In this document: positions 13,245 to 26,411 of the stretch, piece by piece | How positions within the stretch are numbered: the stretch's first letter is position 1 | Layout of the letters: every line of letters starts with the position of its first letter | Source: Leptodontidium sp. MPI-SDFR-AT-0119 | Taxonomy: Eukaryota > Ascomycota > Leotiomycetes > Helotiales > Leptodontidiaceae | NCBI GenBank assembly: GCA_020726505.1 | Contig: JAHLEZ010000024.1 | Location: forward strand, 558,001 to 622,000 | Length of the DNA: 64,000 nucleotides | Reading direction: 5' to 3' | Position numbers and translations under genes: made by a program | The notes under the pieces: generated by a model | Databases searched by the model: none | The model's input: the letters and a program-made list of their open reading frames with translations, nothing else | Told to the model about the DNA's origin: nothing

Positions 13245-13544
13245 TGTTACGACCTACGATGCGCCTCGCATTCTAACCGACACGGGCTCGTAGCATCGCT
13301 GGCTATGCGACGGCGCTAAGCCTAATAGGGAAGACTTGGTGGCGAGCCTGCGACATGTGGATAAATGGCCCCCGACTACGCTAGGCCCCATTAGGAGGCT
13401 CCTTCATATATTTATACTCGAGCTCCCTCTTATAAAGAGCTCTCCTTTTCTCCTTGTCTTTTCTTCTCGATTCTAAGCGTAGCTAGAGGCCCTAATACAA
13501 AGCTAGAGTCGACTCGCCGTATCAACCTCTTGCCAGCCGTAACA
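13245..13544 (+). mobile_element. solo LTR, family C copy 1 (300 bp)
   Basis: TGTTACGACC...CAGCCGTAACA, flanked by perfect GTAAA duplications (13240-13244 and 13545-13549). It interrupts the Copia-2 reverse-transcriptase relic right after NRTI...RLLK. Its base composition is normal and it is barely mutated although its host is destroyed by RIP. Two more copies lie at 14398 and 49419. Confidence 0.9.
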
Positions 13545-14397
13545 GTAAATTGCTAGTAATTACTCGCCGGATATAATTATACTTATATAAAAGCTATTAT
13601 ATAATATCCCGGAATTAGAAATATACTAATAGGGGACGTACAACACATATTATAAGGTTAAGTTATATATAAAAACGTTTTCGTACGATTTATAATTTTT
13701 AATTACTTAACTAGGAATGCCGTTTAAAGTAATTAAAATATAAACGGACAATACTTTAATCTTAGTTATTAATGAGTTCTAAGAGAAGGAAGAGAAAGAA
13801 CTCGGGATTACCGGTTTTTTTTATAAAACTAAAGGTTTATTTATTATATAAATTACCCCTTACGTTTAACAGATATATTATATATAATCGAAAGGACTTC
13901 GTTTAAATCCTTTAGAAAGGGCAAGGCGAGAAGTTAGCTGAAGTTGACTTGAGAGCATTAGACTATACGAAGTATTATTAGGAATAACGGGCTCGAGGGG
14001 TATATATCGTAACTTTATATTAACTTAAAACTTCGTACGACTTATTAATTACGGCTTAATTCTAAGAACTAGAGGATACTAACGTAAAGAACTTAAATAA
14101 GCGCATTTAGTAACAAATTTAAAACATTAGACAAGGATTAAACTATATTCCTTTAGATTTATATTATATAAAGTTATTTGTTTTTATTAATAAATCCTTT
14201 ACGAATAATAAAGACTTAAGTTCTTAACTTAAATACGTAATAATTCTCGGCACAGAAGACGACGACCCCGATTCGTACAATTAAGACTCGTTTTTTCTTT
14301 TTAGAAATTTATTTTATTAAAGTAATACGAAGAGTAAACGAGTAACACGAAGTATCTTAGCTTCCGAGATTTATAGTATAGTTAATAGGGTTAATAT

Positions 14398-14699
14398 TGT
14401 TACGGCTGGCCAAAGGTTAATACGGCGAGTTGACTCAAGCTTTGTATTCGGGCCTATAGCTACGCTCAGAATCGAGAAGAAAAGACAAGGAGGAAAGGAG
14501 AGCTCTCCGTAAGGGAGGGCTCGAGTATAAATACATAAAGGACCCTCCTAATAGGGCCTAGCGTAGTCGAGTGCCATTCACATCAACATGTCGCAGGCTC
14601 GCCACCTAGTCCTCCTTATTAGGCTTAGCGCCGTCGCATAGCCAGCGATGCTACGAGCCAGTGTCGGTTAGAATGCGAGGCGCATCGTGGGTCGTAACA
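14398..14699 (-). mobile_element. solo LTR, family C copy 2 (302 bp, inverted)
   Basis: Reverse complement of the family C LTR, flanked by perfect AATAT duplications (14393-14397 and 14700-14704). It sits 853 bp from copy 1 in the opposite orientation. The separate duplications show two independent insertions rather than one rearranged element. Confidence 0.9.
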
Positions 14700-15199
14700 A
14701 ATATAATAATCGCGGTAAAGAGTACGATCGATATTATTACGTCGCGGCTTAAGATACCAGCGATCCTAATCATTGCTTATATAGACTCGTTCTCGCTGTA
14801 CGAATGCCTCGTAAAGCTCGGCACTATGAAAGAGAAGCGGCTAATAATCGATATCATGGCTTTACGTTAATCGTACAAACTAGGGTGGCCAACAAGTCAG
14901 TTGAGTTAAGCCAACTAAATAAGCCACGCTCTTCAACGTCAGTTAATCAGTTGAGATATATTATTAGATAAGTCAGTCAGTTGGTAATAAGTTAATCAGT
15001 TACTTATAAGTTCAAATATTAAAAATTCCCGAATATAAGGTGAGTTTTAGTAATATAGATGCCCTGATTTTAAAGCCCATAAACACCGTAGATACATTTT
15101 AATAGGGGCGGCCGCCTCGCTTAGCTAAAATAGGAGCTTCTAATTGGCTAGAATCGTGACTTAGCCGAGCTCTAAAGAACCCTAGAATCCCTAGATCGT

Positions 15200-17965
15200 A
15201 TCTAAAACTCTATATTTGTCGGAATAATTACGATAACTTTATTAAAATAGCCTCTTCTTATATATCCCCTATCGATTTGAGCGACGACGACGATAGAAGA
15301 GTACTTAATACGCCTATACGAATTGTCCCGAACGTATTGGCGGCGATAATGGCTAAACCGACAGCGGAAGAGTCTATAGAGCCAAAGATATTACAAGACT
15401 AGTACAAACGATTAAAACCTTAATATAACGAGTTCTACGACCCTTTTAAACCTTATAACAAGAAAAGGAATTTAGACTACTCTCCTTACGACTTTAATAA
15501 GCCTCTTTTTGATAATTAGAAGCCATTTCCCTATAAGTTTCTAAGGGGAATAGTACTAGTAGAAGCGTCGAAAAAAGCCAGAACTCTATAGGTTTAGAAA
15601 CTAGGTTATACGCTCTCAAACACTAAAAAGGCTAATAACTTAACGTATTAGTATTACAAGCTTTGTATATAATCTCCTCTTAATTCTGTAGAAAAGAGAA
15701 CTAACTGATTAGGCTATTACGATAAGGCTTTCAGTCAGAATCTCGATTTCTACTTTAACGCAAATACTCTTAATAATATAAAGCGGCACCTTTACGAGAA
15801 ACACTTATTAGACGACGAAGGAGATATATAGAGACAAAAGAGCGCTCTTAAGTGTACACAAGCCTCTGAAACTGTCGATGGCGCCTACGATTAGATCATT
15901 CCTTTTTAATAACAAGAGTTTGTTAATGCCTTTATAGAATAAATCATCTACGATAGTATAAAACACTACAAAGGCTATGTCAAAACGACTAATCTAATAC
16001 TTTAAAATTACTAATATAGATACTACTAAAGCTATCCCTTCGTCGTATTCGATAGTTAAGAACTGGCTCTACGAGTATTTTAAGTATTTTAAACCAGAGA
16101 TTATTAAGGAGATTCGCAACGCCAAATTAAAGATCTCTATTACTTTTAATAGTTAAAGTTCAAAGAAAGAGAAGATTAGTCTACTTAGTGTCGTTATATA
16201 TTTTATTAATAGTAAGTATAACAGTGTTACACGTCTAATTAGCCTACTTAAGCTTCCTGGCCATAAAAATACTAGTGTTAGTATATATCTAATCCCCTGA
16301 ATTTCCCTACTTTTACTAACTTTTATAAAGTAATACTCTATCCTCTTACCTCTCCTCGAACGTTTCGGAATTAATAAATATAACCTTAGTTACTTTGTCC
16401 TTAATAATGTAACAAATAATAATACTACACTTTAAGAGCTCAGTCGACAATAAGGTTTTGACCTTATATATAAGAGATTACGCTATATAGGACATATATT
16501 TAATTTAATCGCCGGCGCCTACTTATTTAGTCAAAATAAGGCTTTATTTGACACAGAATATAAAGAGGCTAGTCTAAAAGATCGGCGTAAGCTTTAGAGG
16601 CGTCGGAGAGAGGTTAGAAAATTACACAACTTAGTTTAGTATGTTTTGGCCTCTAAGAAGAGAACAGAATTATTTATAGATTTACAGAAAACCCTTAATA
16701 CTAACGTGGCAGAAGGGAAGGAATAGAAATTAATTGTCAATAGAAGAGTGCGCTAAAACGCCACATACTTTATAATTCGCCGTGGCCTTAAGTTGCGCGA
16801 AGCTCTTAATAAGTACGCCTTTAAATTGCGTGTTTCTAATAAGCCTTTAGACTAAGAGATCTTTAATAACGATTACCTCTCTCTTATAGAGTAAGAAAGT
16901 TTAGAAATTATCATGACACAATTAGAGCCTCTTTTCTAATTAACTAAAGACCTTAAAGGTAACGCCAATTTACAAGAAGATTCGGAATTACTATTACATA
17001 GAGCTTTCTAGGAAACCTTACTTTATTTAAAGTATATAATAAGTCACTTTAAGGCGCTAGAAATCCGTGCTAAACACGGCGAATTCAACGAGTATAAAGG
17101 TATATAGTAATCTATTACGTTAACCTAGGAGGTAACACTTAAATAGTACAAAAAGACCGACGATTCCGTTGCTTAGTAAGCCTCTATAATACTCTACCCC
17201 GGCTTCAAATAGTCGTTCTTTAAAAAGAACTAGACTAGTAACATGGCTAGTTTTGTGACGACTAGAAAAGTTAACTTTAAGAGATTATAAGAGGACGAGT
17301 ACAAATCGCCAGGTGCTATACGAGCCTCTCTTTCCCCTAAGCTAGCAAGAGCTCTTACGCCACGGTCTTTATTAAGAGATATTGTGATAAATACTCGGCC
17401 TACACTAAAACGAGTTGCGCCGACAATACCAGGTCGCAGAGATCAGTACTACTAGTACTGTTGGTCCACAGGTCCCTACATGAGCATACTTCGGTCTGGA
17501 AAAGGGGGTGCGAGTCAAAGTCAGGGGTCAGAGCTTAGCCGGACTAGTTTCAGTGGAGATTCGGTGGGGTTTCGTAGTATATAGTCTAGCTCTCCTCGCA
17601 CTCTCTTAAAATACACACAGATTTTGAACCATATATTTATTACTCTGTCGCTATACTCGCATTAGAATATATTCACACATGCGGCGTGGTACATGAACCG
17701 GTACTGCACCGACAAGTACTTACAAGAGGGGCCAGTTGACGGAATCAGTGCTTTATAGTACTAGAAAGAGAAAGAGAAGGAATAGCCTGAGCTAACTATA
17801 ATAGCCTTTGATTTTCTAGCTATTCTAGCTATAAGCTCTAAGTGCGAGCGAATATTCTCTTCCTACGTAAAGCAAATAACTACAGAGAGCTCTCAGTTAT
17901 CTGGCAAGACTCTATGGCACTAAGAATACTTGAAAAATTAAGTAAATAAGAGAGTAATTAACTTC
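15200..17965 (+). pseudogene. hAT transposase relic
   Basis: RIP-degraded transposase interrupted by a solo LTR (17459-17714). A BED-finger-like stretch (KRHLYEKHLLD) lies near 15780. The catalytic-core N-terminal segment (KISITFNS, then SLLSVVIYFI) lies near 16120-16220, as in the hAT motif around the conserved D-x-W. The C-terminal hATC dimerisation region (ISSKCERIFSS, then SSQLSGKTLWH) lies at 17830-17925. In-frame stops are TAA/TAG that fit C-to-T change of Q and W codons. The Copia-1 insertion begins right after the last recognisable codons. Confidence 0.8.
17459..17714 (+). mobile_element. solo LTR, family D (256 bp)
   Basis: TGTTGGTCCACAGG...CACCGACA, flanked by perfect AGTAC duplications (17454-17458 and 17715-17719). 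It lies inside the hAT transposase. The same LTR occurs three times in the tandem array at 51169-55194. Composition is nearly normal, so little RIP. Confidence 0.9.
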
Positions 17966-18160
17966 TGTCGTGCAGAAGAACAAGCATTAGCTCAGGGGTT
18001 TGAAAGATTCTACGATTAGATGAGGTTCTAGAAAGTGTGTTCAAAGATTAATTAAATTAAGTGTTTTCCTCTTAAAGAGAGGAGCTAGAGACTAGGTTTA
18101 TATACCTAGAGTGTTTACGTAAGTATATACTAGACTAAAGAACTGCGCTAGTGCGCGACA
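17966..18160 (-). repeat. Copia-1 3' LTR
   Basis: 195 bp, TG...CA. It is the 3' LTR because pol reads on the minus strand. The matching 5' LTR is 26412-26606. The two copies differ mainly by transitions. Confidence 0.88.
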
Positions 18161-18793
18161 CACCCCTATAGCAAGCTATAGTTATAAGGACGTTAAGCTT
18201 GGCATTAAAGAGGCGTACTAAGGAGATCAGGAGATGCCTTATACACACTCTAAGCAAACAAATAAGGCTCTAGGAAGGACTAACTAAGACTATTATATAG
18301 TCGTCAAGTGAGTTATAATAAAAGAAAGTATAATACGTAGCTAAGTGCGTTATCAGGAGCTCGTTCGCTAATAAACGCGTACCCCCTAAAAAGTAAATAA
18401 TAACACGGGTCGCCGCGTTGAGATCTTAAGTATTAAATAAGAATATATAAACAAGGCGTACTATAAATATAAGAGTATTTATATGTTTATCTTAAATCAT
18501 AGATATAAAAATGTAAGATAAAGTTTCTAGAAAGAGAGTACGATTTATAAATTATAAGGCTGAGATCTTACTATAAGATAAATAACCTAATCCGTAGTGA
18601 GACAGGTGCGGTTGAGGTGTTAATTAATTAATTAGACGTCGTTAGTAATTGCGTCTAGGTTAGGAAGTGGCGCTTAATACTCTAATTGGCTAAGTTACGT
18701 CAGGTTAGTGTAGAGGTTTCTACTTACTTAGTGAGTGGTGTTAATTAGTAGACCGTGCGCGCGATTAGTAATCGCGAGCCTTCCGCTTATAAC

Positions 18794-18801
18794 TATAAAT
18801 A
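18794..18801 (+). promoter_or_regulatory. TATA-like box before antisense ORF
   Basis: TATAAATA, followed by pyrimidine-rich sequence and, 129 bp after its end, the ATG of the antisense reading frame at 18930. It could drive transcription opposite to the Copia-1 pol. Positional evidence only. Confidence 0.4.
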
Positions 18802-18929
18802 CTGCCCTCCTTTCCTATTAATAACAACCTTTTTTTAGTATTACTAACGCTAATATATACCTTTATATTTGCCCTTTTGTTCTTTTCCTCTTCTTTTATA
18901 TTATTAAATTTATTATTAAGTATTTTAAG

Positions 18930-20210
18930 ATGTCTAACAAATTTACTCCTTCTAAGACTACTAAGAGTCCACAAGAACGTTCTAGGGCTCTTATTAATCG
19001 AATAAATCGCTAGATTGCCCGCGAGGAAGGTGGCTCTGATATAAAGCGCGAAGTTATATAAGAATAACGTCGCCAAAGATTTTAAGCTATAAGTATTTAT
19101 TTCTTTATCTTTAATTATTTATTTCTATACCCTTATCTCTTACCCTCTCACTTTCGAGTATTAAACTAACTCTTTAGGTAATAAATAATTACTATAGAAG
19201 CATTCGCCTTACTATCTCTTATTTAAGAAGACGATAATAATAAGCTTAAGGATGTCTTCGGCGAGATCGATAATAATGAGGATAAGCTTGCCGGCGGTGC
19301 CTCTTTTACTCCTTTTACACCCTCTCGTTTTATTATCTCCTTAGGCGATCCCCTTTATTTTGCGGACGTATTTAACTTTAACGATAACATTTTACTTGTC
19401 CTTCGCCGCTCTCGTCGTACTTCTATTCGCCTCTCCTTATTAAAATCTTTACTTTTTATTCGTGTTACTTATACGTTATTTAAAATAGTTATTTAAGTTT
19501 CTTTTAATACTTTAAAGACTCTTAAGAGAGTATTAAATAAAGTTCTTAATCTTTAACCTCGTAAACGCGCTAGTGTTTTTACTTTTTCTTATTAGTCTTA
19601 TAAGAGTTTTAAGGGACTTTCGTTAGTAAGACGAACTCGTAATATATATTTCTTTTTATTTATTTAAATCTCACTTTTATTAATTAAGTATTAAAACATA
19701 TACTAATAATATTATAAGCCGCGAATTTGCTGATTCTTATTTGTTATATATCCGAGCTACTGCCTTCGGCAAAGGAGATTAAGGCTATTACTATATAAAC
19801 ACTACTTCGGCTAGTAATCGCTGCTTCACTTACACTAGTAGCTATATATACTCTCTTATTATTAATAATCTTTTAAAGTATAGTAAGAGATTAGTTTGTA
19901 CTATTAATACTAATAATTAAAAGGTATATAATTTTCTGATAAATTATTAGCGATTATTAAGCTAATTGTTTTAAGTCTATTAAGAAGTATCACACTACTA
20001 TTAAGACCCTCCTTAAGTATTTAGGCAAGTCTTCGAGCTCTAAAGAGGAGACTAATGAGATTGTTCCTTCTTTTTCGCGCCGTCCTCCTCTTAAGTATAA
20101 TAAGAAGGATAACTTAAATAATAAGGCTAGAACTAGAGTTAGTGAAGTTGTAGGAAAGCGCGGAAAGTTTATAAGTATAGTAGATATATTTGAAAATATA
20201 GTTAGTATAC
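18930..20210 (+). pseudogene. antisense accessory ORF of Copia-1, degraded
   Basis: The frame from ATG 18930 reads MSNKFTPSKTTKSPQERSR, then ARE/EGGSD-type charged sequence. After a probable intron (GTATTT... AAACTAAC ...TTTAG, about 19090-19172) a frame runs for about 150 codons from 19190 to 19640, with only four stops, all TAA or TAG at likely Q/W codons. It includes EDDNNKLKDVFGEID, GGASFTPFTPSRF and VFTFSY-SYKSFKGLS. A further open stretch (YHTTIKTLLKYLGKSSSS, SRRPPLKYNKKD) follows at 19970-20160. Such long readable frames are exceptional in this AT-rich block, where random sequence is full of stops. The product is not recognised. It is not pol, and its orientation is opposite to pol. 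Exon structure and end are uncertain. Confidence 0.5.
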
Positions 20211-20479
20211 TTTAGTTTAAAGAGTTTTAGGTTTAAGTAAGATTTAACTAGGCTTGTGGGGATCTTTTTGTTTTTACGTGGAGTTTTAGTTAGGTTTTTT
20301 TTTTTTTTTATAAATTTATAAGATCTTTAGCTAAGTTTAGCCGGATTTATTATAAGATTTGAGTAGAATTAAATAGATTTTTAGTGTTTTAGTTATAAAG
20401 ATACTTAATTTATTAATTAAAAAAGTTTTTACAAATGAAAATAATATAGAATTCCTTAATATACTTTTAATAAATGTAT

Positions 20480-23400
20480 TTAAAGTTCCTTAACTTAAGA
20501 TTTGTAATTACTAAAGTTTAAGAGAGCTCTAAAAAGCTCGAATTTCTGGCGAGACAAATTCTTCGTGAGACTATTAGTAAGTATATTAATAGTTAGAAGA
20601 TATATTACTTTAAAGGATCCGTGAGTATACTCTTGCTTTAATTATATATTATAAATATTAATATAGCGTAGCTTTGTCGCGATCCTTTTAGTATTATTTA
20701 TAACAAGCCTAATAGTTTATTAATTATTATATAGAATCTCTCACGTCTCACTTAAATTAAAAGCTAGATTTTTAAAGAAGCGTTAAAGAGCTATGGTTTC
20801 TTTACTTATATACTCTAGTATAAGTAGTTCTACTTTAGTTATTAAAGTAATAATTGTTACTTGTCTTAATACTTTCTAAATCACTAGCCTACTAAACAAA
20901 AAGATTACGTAACCTTAGAATAATCGTCGTGTCTTAATATTATTAGCGAAAGAGGCGTTAGAAGTAATAATAATTACTTTACTATAGTGTCTATTATAAA
21001 TAATACTTAAGAAGCGCGTATTAAACAGGTAGTAAATAAGTTAATATATTGCGGTAAAGTGTTTAGGCCCAGGGTTTATTACGAATTATAAGAGCAGGGC
21101 AATTGTATATATAACATCCGGTCTTATAATAATTGCTGCGTATAAGACGGAGCTTACTCTCTCTTAATATACTTTAATATGTTTTTTAGAAGTTTGTCCT
21201 ATATACTTAATAAGATTAATTTGCGGCAGCGGTGTCGTTAAATAATTACTATCTACTTACTTAAATTTGCGAGCGATCTTTTCAAGGTACTAGTTATAGA
21301 CTAAGGAGATCGTTTTGCGCTTTTGATCACGTAATACTTTAATCCTTAAGAATTACTTAATGTCTTTAAGATTATATATATTATATACCTAGTTCAGACG
21401 CTTGATAAGATCTTGTCTGAGCTTCTAATTATCTCGGTAATAAAGTACTTAGATATTATTTACGTAAAAGAGGACTAAGATTTTGTGTTTAAGATTTGTG
21501 AATATATAAGGCTCCTTTAAGTAAGGAGAGAGCCTTAGATTAGTTAGAGTCTTACTTATATACTTATACTAGAGGTAAGGGGAATCACGTATTCTGTAGA
21601 ATACGCGATTAACTCGTAATACTTGGCTAGGCTATTAGAAACCGGGTGGAAATTAGTAGTACACTATTTTACTGTTTATATCTCTTAAGGTATTAATAAA
21701 GGTATTAATTACGTCGAAGCACTTGACTTCTAAATCAAAATAGGCTACGAGCGCTATAACGATTCTAAAAGACTTTGTAAAGAGCGTGTTAGCGTATATT
21801 AATATAATCGTTGCCTCACTTTAGAGATCACCCCGAACTACTATTCGAGAGTGACATCTTGAGATATATCCGTCTTTATTAGGCTTGTACTTAAAGACTT
21901 ATATAAGTAGGACAAGTGTGTCTATAATACTCGAATCGTACTTCTGTAAGTACTAGTATTTATATTTGTTTATGTTCTTTATTTTTAACTTGTAGTCTTT
22001 TAGAAACCACTTTCTTATTAGATAGTTCTTAAGATTACTTTACTTCTTTAACTTTAATAGAAGATTTTAGACCTTGACTTTAAGAAGTAGGAGCTTCCCT
22101 TTTAATAGTAGGCGATTTACTTATATTACTATCGCGATTACTAAATATACTGTCTTAGTTAATTCCCTAAAATCGTTTTGTTCTTTTTAAGATATATATT
22201 AATTAAGTACAAGCTTATAAAGAAGCTAGTTAATTTTAGATTAAAGATTACTATACTTAATTAAGGTGTACTTGTTAGAGTTTATACCTTTAAGGTTTAA
22301 GTTACCCCCGAGATTAAGGTTGCCCTTTTAAGAGCGCGTTTCTTTAAGGATAATAGTAAGCGTTATAAATACTTTACTACCTTTACTTCCTTTACGTAGT
22401 CTCCCTCTTTTTCTTGTGCTCCTTACTAGCTTTTCTCGAGTACTTAAAGTTTTAAATTGAGTCGTGGCGGCTTTAACCTTTATTTAAAAGCGTATTATTA
22501 CTCTCGTCTGTCTTCGTACGTTTAACTAAGCTCTTAACACTTTAGTCCGAGAGCGCGTTACTACTTTTGATAACGAATCCGAGGTTCTAAGAGCTTACGC
22601 TTAAGGAGTTAATTACTTTAGACTTTTATTTGTAACTTCTTGAGTTACTTAATTAGAGTTTTTAGTTAGTTCCTTTAGTGCTTCTTCTAGTAGTAGTGAC
22701 TTCACTCGCGGGTAATCCGCTTCTGGAGTAAATGACGGTATTTAAATCTCGAGTCTAGAAGCTCGAGACGGACCTTTAGCTTAGTCCTATAGTACGTTCG
22801 ACGCCTGATCTGTGAGTTATATATTTTTACTTAGACGCGATCTCTTTAAGTCTTATTTTATACTTAGTGTAAGCCTTAAGTCGTACGCACTCGACCTCTA
22901 CTCCTTGCCCTTTACTAGTACTTTAACCGGCGTATTGTCTAATATAAGAGTGGCTTTAGGAGTCAGAAGTCTTATTATAATATTTAGTTCTCTAGTATCC
23001 TTTACCCCCGAGTTTTGACTTTCTAAAGTAGTAGTTAGTCCTTTAACGGGCTCAGAAAGTAATATTAGAGCGCTTTTAACTATAGTAGTCGCTTTCTCGA
23101 TAGTCTTATTACTTATAATATTCTCTAAGATTCCGGCTTAGTTTACGATTAATTTATTTTCTTCGATAAGATCGCAAATCGACTGAGCTTCTTTAACTGT
23201 GATTATTACTTTTTCTTAACTTGACTTATAAAATAAGTCTTTATTAAAGTATACGTTACGCGTGACAATAATTTAGTCGAGACGTGGCACTTAAATCTAA
23301 TAGATATTAGAAGTATAAAAACTTATTAAGTATTTAATATACGCACGCGTATTTACTTTAAACGCTCTTTTCTCTTGCCCTTTTACTTGTTTTACTATTA

Positions 23401-26250
23401 ATAGATATACTTTGTACTCGAAGACGTAAATCTTATTCTAATTTAGTCTAAGATTTATAATAAGCTTCGTAATAAGTGCCGGATTATATTATCAAAAGTA
23501 ATTATAAAACTACTAATTTAATATTTTTAATAGTAACTACTAATTATTCACGCGCTTAAGGCTCCTATTATATAAGTAAATCCCTCTTAGTACGCATTTA
23601 ATAGTTAGTTCTATAAAGAGATTTACTAAGAGCCTTATTTTAATTCCCTTATTAATTACTTCTTAGCTAGCCCTTTCGGCGCCGCTATTTAGCTTATAAG
23701 TTAAGGTAAGTGAAAGTTCGAGTTCAATTCCGAGTTTTTTAGCCTAATTCTTATATCTTGTGAATCCGCGGATAATAATAATTGCCTTTTCTTAATCGTG
23801 CTTTAGTCTATATATTAAGAGTCTGAACTGCCTACGAACTCAGCGTTTAAAGCTCTTAATACATTCGAAGATTATATTATACTCCTTGTTTTAGAGAGTA
23901 TAACCCACGAGTAATCTACTGTACTTATCTTTAAGCAAAAGGAGCTAAGAGTTATTCTTAAATCTAATTAAATAATCGAAGAGATCCTAAGTAACTCTTT
24001 AAAATAGTCTAAGTGATTGTCTCTTGATTAGGCGTCTAGAGATTATTTAAAATGCGTGGGTTAGAGCGTAATACTTATACTTAATTTTCCTTATTACTTT
24101 AGTGATTTTAATATTCTTGGCTAAGCTTGTTAGCTTTCTTAAGGCATTTAGCCCTAAGTGTCTAGAGTATAGATATTAATATATTTCCGTATTTGTTTTT
24201 AGTCTCTTATATTCTCGCGATAATTTGTGGAATTTACTAATACTTTATTTAAGCGTTAAAAATATTATAGTACTTATAGTACTAAAAGGGATCTCACGGG
24301 AGTTCGACGAATAATTGAAAAGCTTGTTAAATTTAAAGAATATAAGGTTTTACTTATAAATTAACTATTATATAATTAAGTAGTCCCTTATAAGATTGTT
24401 TTCCTCCTTTTAGTATAGAGTATAGTCTATTTTATAATACTAAAGCCCGCTATTATAAAGACGAGCTTTAGAGATAATATTAATATAAAATCCTTTTATA
24501 ATAATAACGTCGTAGAGGGTTAAATTAAATAACTCCTTATCCGAGTTTTTAAGAGACCCCTTTATAACACGAATTCCGCGTCTTATAATTAAAAGTTAGG
24601 AGCTTCTACACTTTATAATGTCTTTTAGTTTAGACTTAATAAATGATTTTAGTTCTAAGAGTAAACGATTGTTAATTAGATTAGTTGTATTATAGTTATT
24701 AAGAAGAGTACTCGACGACAAGGGGTAGGCTAAGTCTTATATAAAGTAGACACTAGGTTAGTAATCCTTTGTAAGGCTTAGAACGATTACTACTTATGTT
24801 TATGTACCGCTTTTTGCCCCTTTATTTAAGATGTTTCTAAGGAACGTAGACTTACTTTTGCCCTTATTACTAGCGCTTTTAATAGCGTCCTTAGTAACTT
24901 AAAGTATTAATTTGTCTAATTTAATCTAGTCTCGTAGTCCCTTCTATTTACTATTAATAAAGCGCTGTCGGATTTGCTTTATTATAGCGTTATTTATTAG
25001 AGGATTTAGTTTAATATTTCTATTAAGGTCTTTTATATAAACCTTCTTATAAATAACAAGTTAAAGTCGAGTGTAATTTAAAGGGCTTTATTTATAGGTC
25101 CGATTATTTTAGTAAGGGCATAACTTCTCAGGGGATTTCCCTTTTAAAAGTTTACGAGCGTCTTTATTACTTTTTGACGTCGCTTTATTATTAGATAATC
25201 GTTTGTTAAGAGTGGCGAAGTGTCTATAACCTCAGGTTCTATAGCCTAATAAAAGAGCTTAGTGTTAAGGACTTGATTTATTAGCGTAAAAGAATCGAGC
25301 TAGCTAATTAATAGTGTAAGGAGGGGGGAGACTAAAGGTCTCGTACTTTTGAATTTTCTTACTTTAGCGCTTTATTCACGAGCGATTAAAGTTCCCTACT
25401 ATAACTAAGAAGTTAATTATACCGATCGTTCCTTTTACGTTTATTACTTTATATAATTAAGCTTTTTAAATAAGCTCTTAGTGAGACATAATTTATACGC
25501 GAGGGTTACTTTTTCCCTTAGTCTTAAGAGATTCCCGGTAGTCGTTTTGTGTTTGAGTTTAAATTAATATTTCCGTTTAATAGAGTACCTCTTTAAGAGA
25601 GCGAAGGATCGCTTGAATATTTATACGCTTTTCTTGTACTACTCGAGCTACTATAATACTAAAGAATTACTTAGTTATACTCCTCTTAATCTAGTTATAA
25701 AGTTTAAAGTAATTAGAAGCTCGAGACTATTAAATTACACTTTAAAAGACGTATTCTTTGGCCTTAACTTCTACTTACTCTTGGAGTGACTTAGGGGTTA
25801 TAGGGTCAGGCCTTATTAGTAACGCTAAGAGCGGTTTAAATATTCTAGAGTTCCCCCTTATATTAAGGGTTAAAGGCGTAAACGTTTAATTACTTCCGCC
25901 CTCGGAACTTAAGTTAATAGTAATTATATTACTTACTACGGTACTCGAGGATCTAGGAGCTCTCTTAACGTTTCTTAAAATTGCTACTTAATTATTCATT
26001 GCTTAGGTCTTGAGTTGTTCTTTGTAAGTATATATAAAGAGCTAATAGTTTATATTGTTTTTGGCATTAGCTTCCTCCGCGAGCTCTTTAGTAATTAGAA
26101 GAGTAGTGTTAAAGATTTCGGATAAAGACGTAATATCTTTTTTATTAAGGTCGACGTATAGTTAAAGTCTAAGTATATTTATTATAAGTGTGAAGTATAC
26201 AAATTATATTAATTAATCTTTTAGTTTATTATATAAGATCTTAGACGATA
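20480..26250 (-). pseudogene. Copia-1 gag-pol relic
   Basis: Minus-strand polyprotein relic between the 5' LTR (26412) and about 20480. Recognisable stretches are a Gag-like segment near 26150-25930 (YVDLNKKDITSLSEIFN), the RT end and the start of RNase H near 21350-21000 (CTPLP-type spacer, QTSKKHIKVY, RPDV) and the RNase H terminus near 20550. Frame is kept over long stretches and interrupted by RIP-type stops. Boundaries of protease and integrase were not resolved by eye. Confidence 0.7.
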
Positions 26251-26411
26251 GGAGCTTAGTCGGTTTATTAATACTTGTGGAAGATATATTGAATGATTGA
26301 TGTGTAATTGTGGAATTAAAGGTAGAGGTTAAATAATTATAGAACTTATTAACTAAAAGTTCTTTTACGAATGCGCTATATAACTTAAATAAGATAAGTG
26401 TGGCTTTTAAT

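Noticed and set aside
13245..14699. one inverted-repeat transposon formed by the two family C LTRs
   Set aside because: Each copy has its own, different perfect target duplication, so they are independent solo LTRs.
14661..14870. 69-aa open frame as an independent gene
   Set aside because: It is the Copia-2 RNase H fragment (SLYECLVKLGT, MALR) read from inside a solo LTR end.
18765..19076. 103-aa minus-strand ORF opposite the antisense frame
   Set aside because: Low-complexity shadow of the plus-strand frame starting at 18930; no family features.
22812..23018. 68-aa plus-strand ORF
   Set aside because: Lies antisense to the Copia-1 pol relic; composition is what the reverse of that relic gives.
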